NCBI GenBank assembly: GCA_025408425.1
Contig: JANXYX010000043.1
Location: forward strand, 151,500-215,499
DNA length: 64,000 nt
Origin: Granulicella sp.
Lineage (GTDB): Bacteria; Acidobacteriota; Terriglobia; Terriglobales; Acidobacteriaceae
Direction: 5' to 3'
Shown piece after piece: positions 39,486-49,317 of this stretch. Positions within the stretch are counted from its first letter, which is position 1. Each line of letters begins with the position of its first letter. The notes beneath the pieces are model-generated. The model saw only the letters and a list, made by a program, of their open reading frames with translations. It was not told where the DNA came from and searched no databases. The position numbers and the translations under genes were made by a program.

Positions 39486-40379
39486 CTACTTCTTGGCGCG
39501 GCTCGCGGCGGTTCTTGTTGGGCGAAGAACCTTCTTACGAAGCTTGCCTGCGGATGGTTCCGAAGTACCGATACGAGTGTATTTATTGAGGGAAAGTCCG
39601 GCGGCAAGGTGATCGCGAAGCTGGCGTTCCTTTGCCTGTTCGCGGCTGTGAAGCAGAAGATCGCGGGCGTCGGTGAGGTGGTCGGTCATAAGACGTGCCG
39701 CCAGCTCCGAGTCGCGTTGCTGAATGGCAAGGAAGATGGGTTGATGGAAGTGCAGCGTGTGCTCGAGTTCCACGAGTTGCGAGGTGACCATCATCATGTT
39801 GAGCATGGCACGATGAATCATGTGAAAGAGACGTCCGGTAAGCCTATTGCCCGTTGCCTGGAAGATGGCGCGGTGAAAGAGAAGATCGGCTGCAACCAGA
39901 CGGACGCGGTCATGCTTACTCTGCTCCAGATCGACAATGGACTGACGAAGTAGAGCTATGTCTTCGGCGTTGGCACGCTCGGCCGCTTTGGCAGCGAGGG
40001 CCGGCTCCATCATGAGACGAAGCTCCGTAAGTTCCTGGAGCGAGGTGTCGTCGAGAAGGAAAAGGAACTCCATTGGAACAGCAAGTACTGAGGAGGCGTC
40101 CTTATTGAGGTAGCTGCCATCTCCGACCTTCTGGGTGATGACGCCCATGATCTCGAGAACCTTGAGCGCCTGCCGAAGTGAGGAGCGTGCGACCCCGAAA
40201 TTTGCAGCGAGCTCGCGTTCGGGCGGCAACTTGGTGCCTGGAGAGAGCAGTCCATCACTGAGCAGTTGCTGGAAACGAAGGATCAGCAGATGTGTGACAT
40301 CGTCCTTGTTATTGAGGATGTGTTCGTTGTCGCCGAGAGGAGACTTTCTGCGTCCGTTCATTCTGGAATAGTCGATCAT
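39486..40379 (-). CDS. GntR-family (FadR subfamily) transcriptional regulator
   Basis: 297 residues from the ATG at 40379; ATG at 40361 also possible. The N-terminal winged helix reads [40 protein letters not shown] (about 35-85). The C-terminal FCD domain carries [18 protein letters not shown] and the metal-site histidines in [14 protein letters not shown] and [25 protein letters not shown] basic tail follows. It is divergent from the TonB/GH39/pentose unit and is followed 124 bp later by the Tdh-like gene. Two TTGGTAC(C/T)ACCT sites lie in the shared promoter region, so it probably represses itself and the facing unit in response to a sugar-acid ligand. Confidence 0.88.
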   Translation of the reverse strand: MIDYSRMNGRRKSPLGDNEHILNNKDDVTHLLILRFQQLLSDGLLSPGTKLPPERELAANFGVARSSLRQALKVLEIMGVITQKVGDGSYLNKDASSVLAVPMEFLFLLDDTSLQELTELRLMMEPALAAKAAERANAEDIALLRQSIVDLEQSKHDRVRLVAADLLFHRAIFQATGNRLTGRLFHMIHRAMLNMMMVTSQLVELEHTLHFHQPIFLAIQQRDSELAARLMTDHLTDARDLLLHSREQAKERQLRDHLAAGLSLNKYTRIGTSEPSAGKLRKKVLRPTRTAASRAKK

Positions 40380-40426
40380 GTGGAGTTTGATGTCAAACAG
40401 AGCAAGTCACGGTTTTCTAAAATCTA

Positions 40427-40438
40427 TTGGTACCACCT
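40427..40438. promoter_or_regulatory. Probable GntR operator 1 (near the regulator gene)
   Basis: TTGGTACCACCT, 48 bp upstream of the GntR ATG. It fits the FadR-subfamily pattern TNGTNNNACNA and resembles UxuR/ExuR half-sites (TTGGTATACCAA). A near-identical copy occurs at 40684-40695. Confidence 0.55.
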
Positions 40439-40666
40439 ATACGAGCGTTTTTTTGATGGCCTAGTCGCAACTGGAAAACGATGGGTACGCCTGTCAGAAA
40501 AGACTTGGAGAGCATGCTGCTTGTGTCACGACGGGATCAGTCGCAGGCGCTCTGCTCTAGGATTTTTACTGGATTTTATCATTTTCTATGACGTTCACTG
40601 CTTGAGATCGGGTGACATGGAAGGACTAGAGACAGAGATTCAGGCGAAGCGGATAAAAATATATCC
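40439..40666. other. Intergenic stretch of the divergent regulatory region
   Basis: About 230 bp between the two putative GntR sites. No coding-like ORF or clear hairpin was recognised. Confidence 0.35.
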
Positions 40667-40695
40667 TTGACAGTCATTTGCGTTTGGTACTACCT
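40667..40695 (+). promoter_or_regulatory. Probable promoter and GntR operator 2 of the TonB/GH39 unit
   Basis: TTGACA (40667-40672) is a consensus -35. A weak -10 (TACTAC, 40688-40693) falls 15 bp later, inside TTGGTACTACCT (40684-40695), the second copy of the site at 40427 (11 of 12 bases identical). A bound repressor here would block polymerase. Transcription start not determinable by eye. Confidence 0.5.
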
Positions 40696-40776
40696 TTGGC
40701 TTCGATCAAAAACAGAGCTCTGGAACGTTGTGCACCTCAACCCCTAGTTCTGCAAATTCATCAACTGAGGAACGAT

Positions 40777-43700
40777 ATGAAAGTTTGCAAGATAATCTCC
40801 AACGTCCGTAGCGCGATCTTGATGCTACTTGTGATGGGGGCGGCTGTGTCTGGCATAGCCCAGGTGGAAGCGGGACGTTTTGTGGGTCGCATCACAGATG
40901 CTCAGGGAGCAGTCGTGATGCAGGCCGGAGTGAAGGTTACCAATGTGAACACAAACATCACCCAGTCCGCGACCACGGACTCGAGCGGGAACTATACGAT
41001 TACTCCCGTTGCTGCCGGGGTGTATGTACTGAGCGTGACGGCTCCAGGCTTTGAAACAACAAGCACGTCCAATATCGAAGTTCAGGTTGGGCAGATTGTG
41101 CGTGAGGATTTGAATTTAAAGATTGGCTCCTCAACAACCACGGTTCAGGTTTATGCCGAGGTTCCGCTGCTGAGCACCGATACAGCAACCATCGGGACGG
41201 TGGTGACAAACGAGCAATTGACAAGTCTTCCTCTAAATGGACGCGGCTTTTTCCGCCTTGCAGAGTTGACGCCGGGTGCGGCGCTATTGCCACCAACTGG
41301 TAACTCGCTGGCTATCCGTCCGGAGGTTGTGGATGGTAATACGATCAGTGGCATTCGCGGTAGTGCGATCTCTTTCTTGCTGGATGGCGTAGATATCAGC
41401 GAGCAGCACCAGGGTGGAACATTCATCCAGTCCTCTATCGATGCGCTGCAGGAGTTTAGTGTGCAGCAGAGCCCGTACTCCGCTGAGTACAACCGCGGCG
41501 GTGCGTTCTTCAACGCTACGACTAAGTCAGGAACCAACAGATATCACGGCGGCATTTTCGAATTTATTCGTAACGACAAACTGGACGCACGTAATTTTTT
41601 TGCCAACACGCGACAGATTTTGAAGCGCAACCAGTTTGGTGGTGACATTGGCGGCCCGCTTGTGATCCCGCATCTTTACAACGGAAAGGACAAAACTTTT
41701 TTCTTTCTCGACTATGAGGCACAGCGGTTGCGGCAGGGTTTGATCTTCAACAATACGGTGCCCACAGATGCACAACGGACCGGGGACTACAGTGCTGCGG
41801 GCTTGAAGCCGATCTATGACCCGTTGACGACGGTTACTAGTGGCGGTGCGACCCAGCGAAGCCAGCTTTCCTGCAATGGCGTATTGAATGTAATTTGCCC
41901 GTCGAGGATCTCCGCACAAGCCAGTGCTGTTCTGGCATATATTCCCCATGCCAACAACGGGACGACGAGCTTCCGCAACACGCCCTCACAGGCGGTGGAC
42001 TTTGATCAGTTCACAATCCGGATCGATCATCAGATTAACCAATCGAACCGGCTGTTTGGACGATGGGTTTATATAAACAATCGTGAGGTTGATCCGAATG
42101 CCCTGCCGCTGTTGAAGACTGCCTCGCTGACTTCGAACGGGCAGGATATTGCGGTGGGCTTGATTACGAATATTGGGGCAAATAAGGTACATGACTTCCG
42201 GGTTCACTATCTCCCGAGTCATGTTCGTCTCACAGCATTTCTGCAAGGCCCCGACTTCAATACCCTGAATGGGATTACGGGGTTTTCGCAGTTGCTGAGG
42301 CCTGGTACCGGGGGATCCTTCCCTGACTACTCGTTCAGCGGGTACAGCGCTATTTCTGGATCGTCGTTCGACCAACGTCCCAAGTCTCAGGATCGTACGG
42401 TGTTTGAACCGACCGATAACTTCACAATCTTGAAGGGACGTCAGTCTCTGAAGTTCGGAACACTTGTCCGCTACTACCAGTGGATTGGATATGACAGCGC
42501 AACCTATGCCGGCAACTTTAATTTCACAGGTGTTGAGACGCAGAATCCGAGTCCGACACCCGCAAATCCTACGGGTGGTGACGCTTTCGCAGATTTTCTG
42601 CTGGGGTACCCGGCCTCAGTGGCCCGTGCTTATCCTGGCGACAACTTTGGAGGGCAGCGTTGGTATTATCAATTTTTCGGACAAGATGATATCCGTGTGA
42701 GCGACAAACTGACCGTAAATATTGGATTGCGGTACGAGTACTCCCCATGGTTGAACGGTTACAAGGGGCAGTTGGGAACCTTCGACCCAACTCAGGCTAA
42801 GCCGATCATTGTCGAAAGCGATACCAACAGTGTTGATTTGTCGGCTCAGTTCTCAGCTCCAGCCGCCTACCAATTCTTTGGACAGTATATCCAGACGAGC
42901 AGTCAAGCTGGATTGCCTTACTCCATTACCTACACTGATCGAACACAGTTTGGCCCACGCGCAGGATTTGCCTGGCGTCCGTTGGGTAACGGAACGGTTG
43001 TTCGTGGTGGCTTTGGAATTTTCTACGAGCCTGAGGGAACGAGCGGTCGCGTGAACCGCAATATACTCCCGTTCCTCCTTGCGGAGACGGTAAACCAAAC
43101 CCAGAATGTTGTGCCAACGCGCACTTTAGCCAACTTCTTTCTCGGGTCACAGCTAGGTTCAGCATTGGCCAATCCATCCCTCAATCCAACTTATACTCAC
43201 CTGAAAGTGGGATCGAACCAGCACTACAGTATCGGTATTCAGCAGCAGCTTGGGTCAAAGACTGTATTTGATATTGCGTTTGTCGGAAATCATGGGGTTC
43301 ATTTGCAGAGCACCAATGACTTCAACGATCCGACTCCTGCAGCAGGAGCGATTCAGGCACGACGTCCTTACCAACCGTGGGGATCAATCACCTACCAAAG
43401 CGAGGACCTTCGGACGAACTATCAGTCATTGCAGTCGAAACTTGAACATCGCGCAGGAAATGGTTTGACAGGCTTGATCTCTTACACCTGGTCAAAGTTC
43501 CTGCAGTTCAATCAGGCGCCGGCCTTAGGCGGAAACACTGGGTATGAGAGGACGTATTCGCCCTTCAATACGCCGCAAAACCTGGCAATGAGTGGCACGT
43601 ACGAGTTGCCAGTGGGCAGGGGCAGAAAGTATATGGCCAACAGCAACAAGTTGGTGAATGCTACGCTGGGCGGATGGCAGGTGCAGACGATCATTGTTCT

Positions 43701-44112
43701 ACGGAGTGGAACGCCTTATACACCCGTAATTTCATCCGACCGTGCAAATACAGGCATCGGTGGTCAGAGGCCGAACCTGAATCCGTTGGGTGGTTCCGCT
43801 ACGTTCAAGAAGTCTTTGACTAGCTGGTTCGATAAGACAAAGTATGTTGTCGCACCGCAGTTCACCTATGGCCAAGTGCGAGCCAACACCCTGCAGTCCG
43901 ATGCGTTCCGGCAGTATGATGCATCAGTGTTCAAGAACTTCGCACTTCCCGGTGAGAGCACTATCTCTTTCCGCGCGGAGTTCTTCAATCTACCCAATAC
44001 GAATAGCTTCAACGCTCCGGGATCAACTATCGATGCTTCTTCAGGCGGTGTGATTACGAGCACATCGATCCCGTCGCGCGACATTCAATTTGCGCTCAAG
44101 TATAACTTCTAA
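40777..44112 (+). CDS. TonB-dependent receptor with carboxypeptidase-regulatory-like domain (Oar type)
   Basis: Large outer-membrane transporter for oligosaccharides. 1111 residues from the ATG at 40777, which has AGGA about 8 nt upstream; a longer frame from 40678 lacks an RBS. The signal peptide is MKVCKIISNVRSAILMLLVMG.. to GIAQ. The carboxypeptidase-regulatory beta-sandwich follows at about 33-120 (GRFVGRITDAQGAVV..NYTITPVAAGVYVLSV). The plug has LPLNGRGFFRLAELTPGA. The 22-strand barrel ends in the terminal aromatic FALKYNF. This domain order is characteristic of Acidobacteriota. First gene of the pentose unit, followed 18 bp later by GH39, so it is a candidate xylan- or arabinan-fragment importer. 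Confidence 0.93.
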   Translation: MKVCKIISNVRSAILMLLVMGAAVSGIAQVEAGRFVGRITDAQGAVVMQAGVKVTNVNTNITQSATTDSSGNYTITPVAAGVYVLSVTAPGFETTSTSNIEVQVGQIVREDLNLKIGSSTTTVQVYAEVPLLSTDTATIGTVVTNEQLTSLPLNGRGFFRLAELTPGAALLPPTGNSLAIRPEVVDGNTISGIRGSAISFLLDGVDISEQHQGGTFIQSSIDALQEFSVQQSPYSAEYNRGGAFFNATTKSGTNRYHGGIFEFIRNDKLDARNFFANTRQILKRNQFGGDIGGPLVIPHLYNGKDKTFFFLDYEAQRLRQGLIFNNTVPTDAQRTGDYSAAGLKPIYDPLTTVTSGGATQRSQLSCNGVLNVICPSRISAQASAVLAYIPHANNGTTSFRNTPSQAVDFDQFTIRIDHQINQSNRLFGRWVYINNREVDPNALPLLKTASLTSNGQDIAVGLITNIGANKVHDFRVHYLPSHVRLTAFLQGPDFNTLNGITGFSQLLRPGTGGSFPDYSFSGYSAISGSSFDQRPKSQDRTVFEPTDNFTILKGRQSLKFGTLVRYYQWIGYDSATYAGNFNFTGVETQNPSPTPANPTGGDAFADFLLGYPASVARAYPGDNFGGQRWYYQFFGQDDIRVSDKLTVNIGLRYEYSPWLNGYKGQLGTFDPTQAKPIIVESDTNSVDLSAQFSAPAAYQFFGQYIQTSSQAGLPYSITYTDRTQFGPRAGFAWRPLGNGTVVRGGFGIFYEPEGTSGRVNRNILPFLLAETVNQTQNVVPTRTLANFFLGSQLGSALANPSLNPTYTHLKVGSNQHYSIGIQQQLGSKTVFDIAFVGNHGVHLQSTNDFNDPTPAAGAIQARRPYQPWGSITYQSEDLRTNYQSLQSKLEHRAGNGLTGLISYTWSKFLQFNQAPALGGNTGYERTYSPFNTPQNLAMSGTYELPVGRGRKYMANSNKLVNATLGGWQVQTIIVLRSGTPYTPVISSDRANTGIGGQRPNLNPLGGSATFKKSLTSWFDKTKYVVAPQFTYGQVRANTLQSDAFRQYDASVFKNFALPGESTISFRAEFFNLPNTNSFNAPGSTIDASSGGVITSTSIPSRDIQFALKYNF

Positions 44113-44130
44113 CCCAAGGCCCGAGGACGA

Positions 44131-45792
44131 ATGCGCAGACTAGCAATCAGCCTGATATGTGCCGCTGCGATGCAAGCAGCGGCACAAAATCCAGTCATCA
44201 TCAACGTGGACCTGGCGAAGCCGCAGGGAGCGTATAAACCAATCTATAGCTGGTTCGGTTATGACGAGTCGAACTACAGCACCATGAAGAACGGGAGGCA
44301 ACTGCTGACTGAGTTGCACGACCTAAGTCCGGTGCCGGTCTACATCCGCGCACACCATCTGCTGACGTCGGGCGATGGTGTGCCGGAGTTGAAGTGGAGC
44401 TCATCCAACGTGTTTACGCTGGATGCGAATGGCAAGCCGGTGTACGACTTCACGATTACGGACCAGACGTTTGACGCATTCCAGAAAGCCGGCGTACGGC
44501 CCATGGTCGAGTTTGGGTTTATGCCTAAAGACCTTACCGCGGGAAAAGAACCCTACCAGGTTCACTATCCCGGGAGGACTACTTCAGGTGCATCCAATGC
44601 CCCCCCGAAGGACTACGCCTTGTGGGGCGAGTTGGTGCGCCGCTACACAGAGCACCTTGTACAGAGGTATGGCAAAGAAGCGACGAGCACGTGGTATTGG
44701 GAGGTTTGGAATGAGCCTGATATCGACTACTGGCATGGCACTCCGGAGGAGTACTACAAGCTGTATGACTTTGCTGTTGCCGCAGTGAAGCAGGTTCTGC
44801 CGAATGCAATTGTTGGTGGTCCGGCGAGCACTGGCCCCGCGTCGGAGAAGGCAGCGGCGTTCCTGGATAATTTTCTGAAGCATTGTGCGAACGATAAGAG
44901 TGCAGCCAACGCAAAGGTTATTCCGCTCGATTTTATTTCGTTCCATCCAAAGGGTCGTCCAACAGTTGTTGATGGCCATGTGAGGATGGGTCTCTCCAAT
45001 GAGTTGAATGCTGCTGGCGATGGCTTCAAGATTGTTGCGAAATATCCGAAGTACATCCATACGCCCATTATTTTGAGCGAGGCTGATCCAGAGGGATGCG
45101 CAGCATGTTCGGCAAAGGTGAATCCATCGAATAACTACCGCAACGGACCTTTGTATCCAACTTATACGGCTGCGGCGATCAAGGAACTGTTTGAACTGCA
45201 GGATCGTTACAAGGTGAACCTTATCTCCATGTTGACGTGGTCGTTCGAGTTTGAAGATAAGGATTATTTTGAAGGCTTTCGTTCATTGGCAACTAACGGT
45301 GTAGATAAGCCTGTGTTGAATGTGTTTCGGATGGCAGGGCTAATGTCGGGCAACCGGGTTAGCACGACGAGTACCGCACAGGTACCGCTGGATGACATTC
45401 TGAAAGACGGCGTTCAGCACCAACCCGATATTGATGCATTCGCAACCAAAGCCGAGCATGAAGCTGCAGTGATGCTGTGGAACTATCATGACGACGACTT
45501 GCCGGCAGCGGGAGCCGAGGTGCAAGTGACACTGACGGGAATTCCGGCAGGGGTGCACAGAGTATTGCTGGAACACTATCGTATTGATGCAGAACACAGC
45601 AATTCATATACGGCATGGAAGGCGATGAACTCCCCTCAGCATCCGACGCCAGAGCAGTACTCGAAACTGCAGGCGGCAGGGCAACTGGAACTGCTGCATT
45701 CGCCAGAGTGGCTGGATGTCATCGACGGCAAGGTGAAGATCGCGACCGGACTTCCTCGACAAGCAACATCGCTGATGCATTTGAAATGGTAG
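44131..45792 (+). CDS. Secreted glycoside hydrolase family 39 (beta-xylosidase type)
   Basis: 553 residues with a signal peptide (MRRLAISLICAAAMQAAAQ). A retaining (beta/alpha)8 barrel: the acid/base is probably E195 in WEVWNEPDIDYW and the nucleophile E317 in IILSEADPEG. RAHHLL (about 73-78) and DFISFHPKGR are conserved clan-A segments. A C-terminal beta domain (about 440-530) follows. It releases xylose, or another pentose, from oligosaccharides in the periplasm or outside. Between the TonB receptor and the MFS gene, with 4 bp to the latter. Confidence 0.88.
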   Translation: MRRLAISLICAAAMQAAAQNPVIINVDLAKPQGAYKPIYSWFGYDESNYSTMKNGRQLLTELHDLSPVPVYIRAHHLLTSGDGVPELKWSSSNVFTLDANGKPVYDFTITDQTFDAFQKAGVRPMVEFGFMPKDLTAGKEPYQVHYPGRTTSGASNAPPKDYALWGELVRRYTEHLVQRYGKEATSTWYWEVWNEPDIDYWHGTPEEYYKLYDFAVAAVKQVLPNAIVGGPASTGPASEKAAAFLDNFLKHCANDKSAANAKVIPLDFISFHPKGRPTVVDGHVRMGLSNELNAAGDGFKIVAKYPKYIHTPIILSEADPEGCAACSAKVNPSNNYRNGPLYPTYTAAAIKELFELQDRYKVNLISMLTWSFEFEDKDYFEGFRSLATNGVDKPVLNVFRMAGLMSGNRVSTTSTAQVPLDDILKDGVQHQPDIDAFATKAEHEAAVMLWNYHDDDLPAAGAEVQVTLTGIPAGVHRVLLEHYRIDAEHSNSYTAWKAMNSPQHPTPEQYSKLQAAGQLELLHSPEWLDVIDGKVKIATGLPRQATSLMHLKW

Positions 45793-45796
45793 CGAC

Positions 45797-47083
45797 GTGG
45801 CCACCCAAGTGAACGAAGACATCGACGTGATTCGGACTGGCACACTGGAGATTCAGTGGTACTTTGTCGCTCTGGTAACTGTGGCTATCGCCATCAGCTA
45901 CTTCGACCGACAGACGCTGCCAGTTGCCATATCCGCAATTCAGCACTCGATACCGCTGAGCAACCAGCAGTTCTCGTGGCTGCAATCAGGATTTTTGATT
46001 GCATACGCGGCACTTTATGTTGGGGGCGGACGGCTACTGGATGTTCTCGGCACGCGTCGTGGATTCATGATCATTATGGTTTGGTGGTCCATCGCGTGTG
46101 CAGTGCATGGACTGGCTGCGAATTTTGGATTTCTGCTGGCAGCGCGGTTTCTGCTGGGCATGGGCGAGGGAGGCGCCTTCCCTGCTGCTACTCGCGTGGT
46201 TGCGGAGTGGATCCCGTTGCATCAGCGTTCGACGGCGATGGGAATCATCAATGCGGGTACCGCGATTGGATCGGTGCTCGCTCCTCCACTGATTGGCATT
46301 GTGCTGCTAACAAGCGGATGGAGGATGGTCTTCTTCGCGGCGGGCGGACTTGGCATTGCGTGGGTGATTTGGTGGTCTCTTAGTTACAAGTCATCTGCAA
46401 TGGTTTCGATCGCGACACTGGATGCGCGGGAGTTGGCCCAACAGCTTTCGTTCTTTGATATTGTCGGAATGCGTCGGGTACAGGTACTCGTATTCGCCAA
46501 GTTTATGAGCGATTCAGCCTGGTACTTCTACCTCTTCTGGCTGCCCAAGTACTTGTATGACATGCGGGGCTTCGATGTGAAGCACGTGAGCTACTACGCT
46601 TGGATTCCCTATGCAGCTTCGGGAGTAGGGAGTTTTCTAGGCGGTTGGCTTTCGAGCACCCTACTTAGTCGTGGGCGATCGCTTGATTTTTCGCGCAAGT
46701 TCGTTTTGGGGTTAAGTGCATTGTTTATGCCTGTCGTTATGCTGGTACCCCATGTGGCGGTTGGCTGGGCGCTGGTGCTATTTAGTATCGCGTTTTTCTG
46801 TCAGCAGTCCTGGTCTGGTTTGATTATGACGTTGCCAGCCGATATATTTCCGCTCTCAGCGGTGGGATCAGTGTCGGGGCTAGTTGGATTCGGTGGCGCA
46901 ATCGGTGGCGCGATTTTCGGCGTCATTGCCGGCTATCTACTTGGCCACGGATTTGGATATGGAACATTATTTTTTATCGTAGGAACTTTTCACATCATCG
47001 GGTTTCTCGCCATCTTGTTCCTGGGGGGCAAGGTGGAACCGCTTAAGACCCCAGACCTACTGCACATAGAGAGCCAATTATGA
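45797..47083 (+). CDS. MFS transporter (anion:cation symporter-like, sugar-acid type)
   Basis: 428 residues, about 12 membrane segments, from a GTG at 45797 that lies 4 bp after the GH39 stop. SYFDRQTLPVA in TM1 and the loop GRLLDVLGTRRGFMI (MFS motif A) mark the family. FLLGMGEGGAFPAATRVVAEWIPLHQRSTAMGIINAGTAIGS is typical of the ExuT/GarP/LgoT group that carries sugar acids. It ends in a 4-nt overlap with the dehydratase gene. A hexuronate or aldonate substrate fits the neighbourhood. Confidence 0.88.
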   Translation: MATQVNEDIDVIRTGTLEIQWYFVALVTVAIAISYFDRQTLPVAISAIQHSIPLSNQQFSWLQSGFLIAYAALYVGGGRLLDVLGTRRGFMIIMVWWSIACAVHGLAANFGFLLAARFLLGMGEGGAFPAATRVVAEWIPLHQRSTAMGIINAGTAIGSVLAPPLIGIVLLTSGWRMVFFAAGGLGIAWVIWWSLSYKSSAMVSIATLDARELAQQLSFFDIVGMRRVQVLVFAKFMSDSAWYFYLFWLPKYLYDMRGFDVKHVSYYAWIPYAASGVGSFLGGWLSSTLLSRGRSLDFSRKFVLGLSALFMPVVMLVPHVAVGWALVLFSIAFFCQQSWSGLIMTLPADIFPLSAVGSVSGLVGFGGAIGGAIFGVIAGYLLGHGFGYGTLFFIVGTFHIIGFLAILFLGGKVEPLKTPDLLHIESQL

Positions 47084-48252
47084 AGATCACAGAAGTGCGC
47101 ACACGAGTCGTTCAATGGGAGGGTAAGACCACCCCGCTGCCGCCACATTTTTGCACCAATCCGATGGATCTGGTGATGTTTCGTGAAGCATCCATGGGTA
47201 ACTTTGCTTTCCACGGCTGGCTGCTGGTCGAGATCTTTACGGATGATGGACTGGTGGGGTTGGGCAATGCTGCCTTAGCGCCACTCGTGACGAAGGCCTG
47301 CATCGATACATACCTGAAATCGCTGCTGATTGGCTCTGATCCCTGGGACACGGAGTACCTGTGGCAGCAGATGTATCGCCGGACGATGGCGTTTGGTCGC
47401 AAGGGCGTGGCAATGACAGCCATCAGTGCGGTCGATATCGCACTATGGGACATCCTGGGAAAGTCTGCCAAACAGCCGGTATATCGTCTGCTAGGCGGAC
47501 GAACGAAGAGGCGGATTCCTGTGTACGCAAGTCGCCTGTACAGCATGCCGCTTGACCAACTAAGGGTGGAGGCGCAGAAGTACAAGGACGAAGGATACAA
47601 GGCGATGAAGCTTCGTTTTGGCTGGGGTCCCGTGGATGGTGCGGAAGGGATGCAACGCAATATCGAGCTTGTTCGCACTGTGCGCGAGGTAGTGGGCGAT
47701 GGAATCGATGTAATGGCCGATGCCTACATGGGCTGGACACTGGACTATGCAAAACGCATGTTGCCGTTGCTTGAGCCGTTCAACCTGCGGTGGCTTGAAG
47801 AACCTGTCATTCCGGATGATACGCGGGGCTACAAAGAGCTGAAGGCCTATGGCCGAGTTCCGATCGCGGGAGGAGAGCATGAGTTTACCGTTTTCGGCTT
47901 CCGGGATCTACTGGATGCAAATGCGCTGGACTACATTCAGTTCGATACGAATCGAGTGGGTGGGATCAGCCAAGCGCGCAAAATCTCCGCACTCGCTGAG
48001 GCTTACCAGGTTCCTGTGGTGCCACACGCAGGACAGATGCACAACTATCACATCGTGATGGCAAACCTTAATTCTCCTATGGCTGAATTCTTCCCCCAAG
48101 TAGACGTGGAAGTGGGGAATGAGTTGTTCTGGTATATCTTCGACGGCGAACCTGTTCCAAGTGAAGGCTACATCGACCTGGACGACGATACTCCTGGCCT
48201 CGGATTGACCGTGAATGAAGAGTCTCTCAAGCGCTTCACGATTATCGAATAG
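47080..48252 (+). CDS. Enolase-superfamily sugar-acid dehydratase (mandelate racemase/RhmD-like)
   Basis: 390 residues; the ATG overlaps the MFS stop. N-terminal capping domain, then barrel. SAVDIALWDILGK and PVYRLLGG are the common superfamily segments. The metal ligands come from ADAYMGW, RWLEEPV and GGEHE. The end VPHAGQMHNYHIVMAN has the catalytic His region seen in L-rhamnonate dehydratase-like enzymes. It probably dehydrates an aldonate to the 2-keto-3-deoxy acid. Given AraD1 and a ketoglutarate-semialdehyde-type ALDH next door, a pentonate (xylonate or arabinonate) is the favoured substrate; rhamnonate-like acids remain possible. Confidence 0.85.
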   Translation: MKITEVRTRVVQWEGKTTPLPPHFCTNPMDLVMFREASMGNFAFHGWLLVEIFTDDGLVGLGNAALAPLVTKACIDTYLKSLLIGSDPWDTEYLWQQMYRRTMAFGRKGVAMTAISAVDIALWDILGKSAKQPVYRLLGGRTKRRIPVYASRLYSMPLDQLRVEAQKYKDEGYKAMKLRFGWGPVDGAEGMQRNIELVRTVREVVGDGIDVMADAYMGWTLDYAKRMLPLLEPFNLRWLEEPVIPDDTRGYKELKAYGRVPIAGGEHEFTVFGFRDLLDANALDYIQFDTNRVGGISQARKISALAEAYQVPVVPHAGQMHNYHIVMANLNSPMAEFFPQVDVEVGNELFWYIFDGEPVPSEGYIDLDDDTPGLGLTVNEESLKRFTIIE

Positions 48253-48271
48253 AGAGGGAAGAGAAAAGAAA

Positions 48272-49288
48272 ATGATTCATCTGGTGCAGATTAGCGACGG
48301 TGCGTCGCGACGGGTAGCGGTGGTAGAAGAGCCGGTGCTTCGATGTCTTGATCAAGTGGAGTCGGTATATGAGCTTGCGCAGTTATGTCTACGCGCCGGA
48401 CGACGCTTGAGTGAATATGCTCGTGAAATTGCAACGGGTGAAGTGCTCAACTACGACGAGATCTATGAGGGTCGTTCGAAGTGGCACTTACTTGCGCCGA
48501 TTGATGTGCCCGGGATTCCTTCGCGGGTAATGATTGCCGGGACGGGACTGACGCACCTGGGAAGCGCGAAAGACCGGCAGGCAATGCATCTTGCGGAGGG
48601 TACTAAGGCTGCGGAAGCGATGACGGACAGCATGCGAATGTTTCAGTGGGGCGTCGAGGGCGGACGTCCGGGCGAAGGAAAGATAGGAATCGCCCCCGAG
48701 TGGTTTTATAAAGGCACCGGAGCAATCTTGCGGGCTCCTTTTGCTCCACTCACGACACCCACGTTTGCGGATGATGGCGGCGAAGAAGCAGAGGTCGCTG
48801 GCGTGTACATCATAGGCGAGAACGGAGCGCCATATCGGATCGGGATGGCCGCGGGTAACGAGTTTTCAGACCATAAGTTTGAGAAGCGGAACTACCTGAA
48901 TCTTGCCGGCTCAAAGCTTCGGAATTGCAGCCTGGGCCCAGAGCTGGTAGTTGGAGAGGACTTTGTTGAAGTAAACGGCGAGGTACGAATAATTCGTGAC
49001 GGTAAAACGATATGGTCAAAGGCGGTTTCTACAGGTGAGACGAACATGTGTCACAGCCTCGCTAACCTCGAACATCACCACTTCAAATTTGAGGGGAATA
49101 GGCAACCAGGAGATGTGCATGTGCATTTTTTTGGCGCACACTCACTGAGCTTTGGTGAAGGTATTGAGTTGCAAGATGGGGATTGGATGGAAGTTCGCTA
49201 CGATGGCTTTGGACGTGCATTGCGAAATCCCGTTGCGGTGGAACCGAGGAATGCCGATACATTAGTGTCTGTCAGTTCCCTTGCCTAA
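48272..49288 (+). CDS. AraD1-type fumarylacetoacetate-hydrolase-fold protein (2-keto-3-deoxypentonate dehydratase candidate)
   Basis: 338 residues from the ATG at 48272, preceded by a purine-rich RBS; a longer overlapping frame from 48215 is rejected. The N-terminal half has MIAGTGLTHLGSAKDRQ. The FAH-fold core has FYKGTGAILRAPFAP, GEEAEVAGVYIIGENG and GMAAGNEFSDH, supplying acidic metal ligands. VHVHFFGAHSLSFGEGI lies near the C terminus. Proteins of this subgroup occur in oxidative pentose clusters, where they convert 2-keto-3-deoxy-pentonate to 2-ketoglutarate semialdehyde. Twenty bp after the dehydratase. Confidence 0.82.
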   Translation: MIHLVQISDGASRRVAVVEEPVLRCLDQVESVYELAQLCLRAGRRLSEYAREIATGEVLNYDEIYEGRSKWHLLAPIDVPGIPSRVMIAGTGLTHLGSAKDRQAMHLAEGTKAAEAMTDSMRMFQWGVEGGRPGEGKIGIAPEWFYKGTGAILRAPFAPLTTPTFADDGGEEAEVAGVYIIGENGAPYRIGMAAGNEFSDHKFEKRNYLNLAGSKLRNCSLGPELVVGEDFVEVNGEVRIIRDGKTIWSKAVSTGETNMCHSLANLEHHHFKFEGNRQPGDVHVHFFGAHSLSFGEGIELQDGDWMEVRYDGFGRALRNPVAVEPRNADTLVSVSSLA

Positions 49289-49317
49289 CGAAATGCCAAA
49301 TGTGGAGGAGTAATTCT

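Noticed and set aside
39362..39607. 82-residue N-terminal extension of the Tdh-like protein
   Set aside because: The GTG at 39361 puts all nine zinc-ligand positions at E. coli Tdh numbers; the extension has no family similarity.
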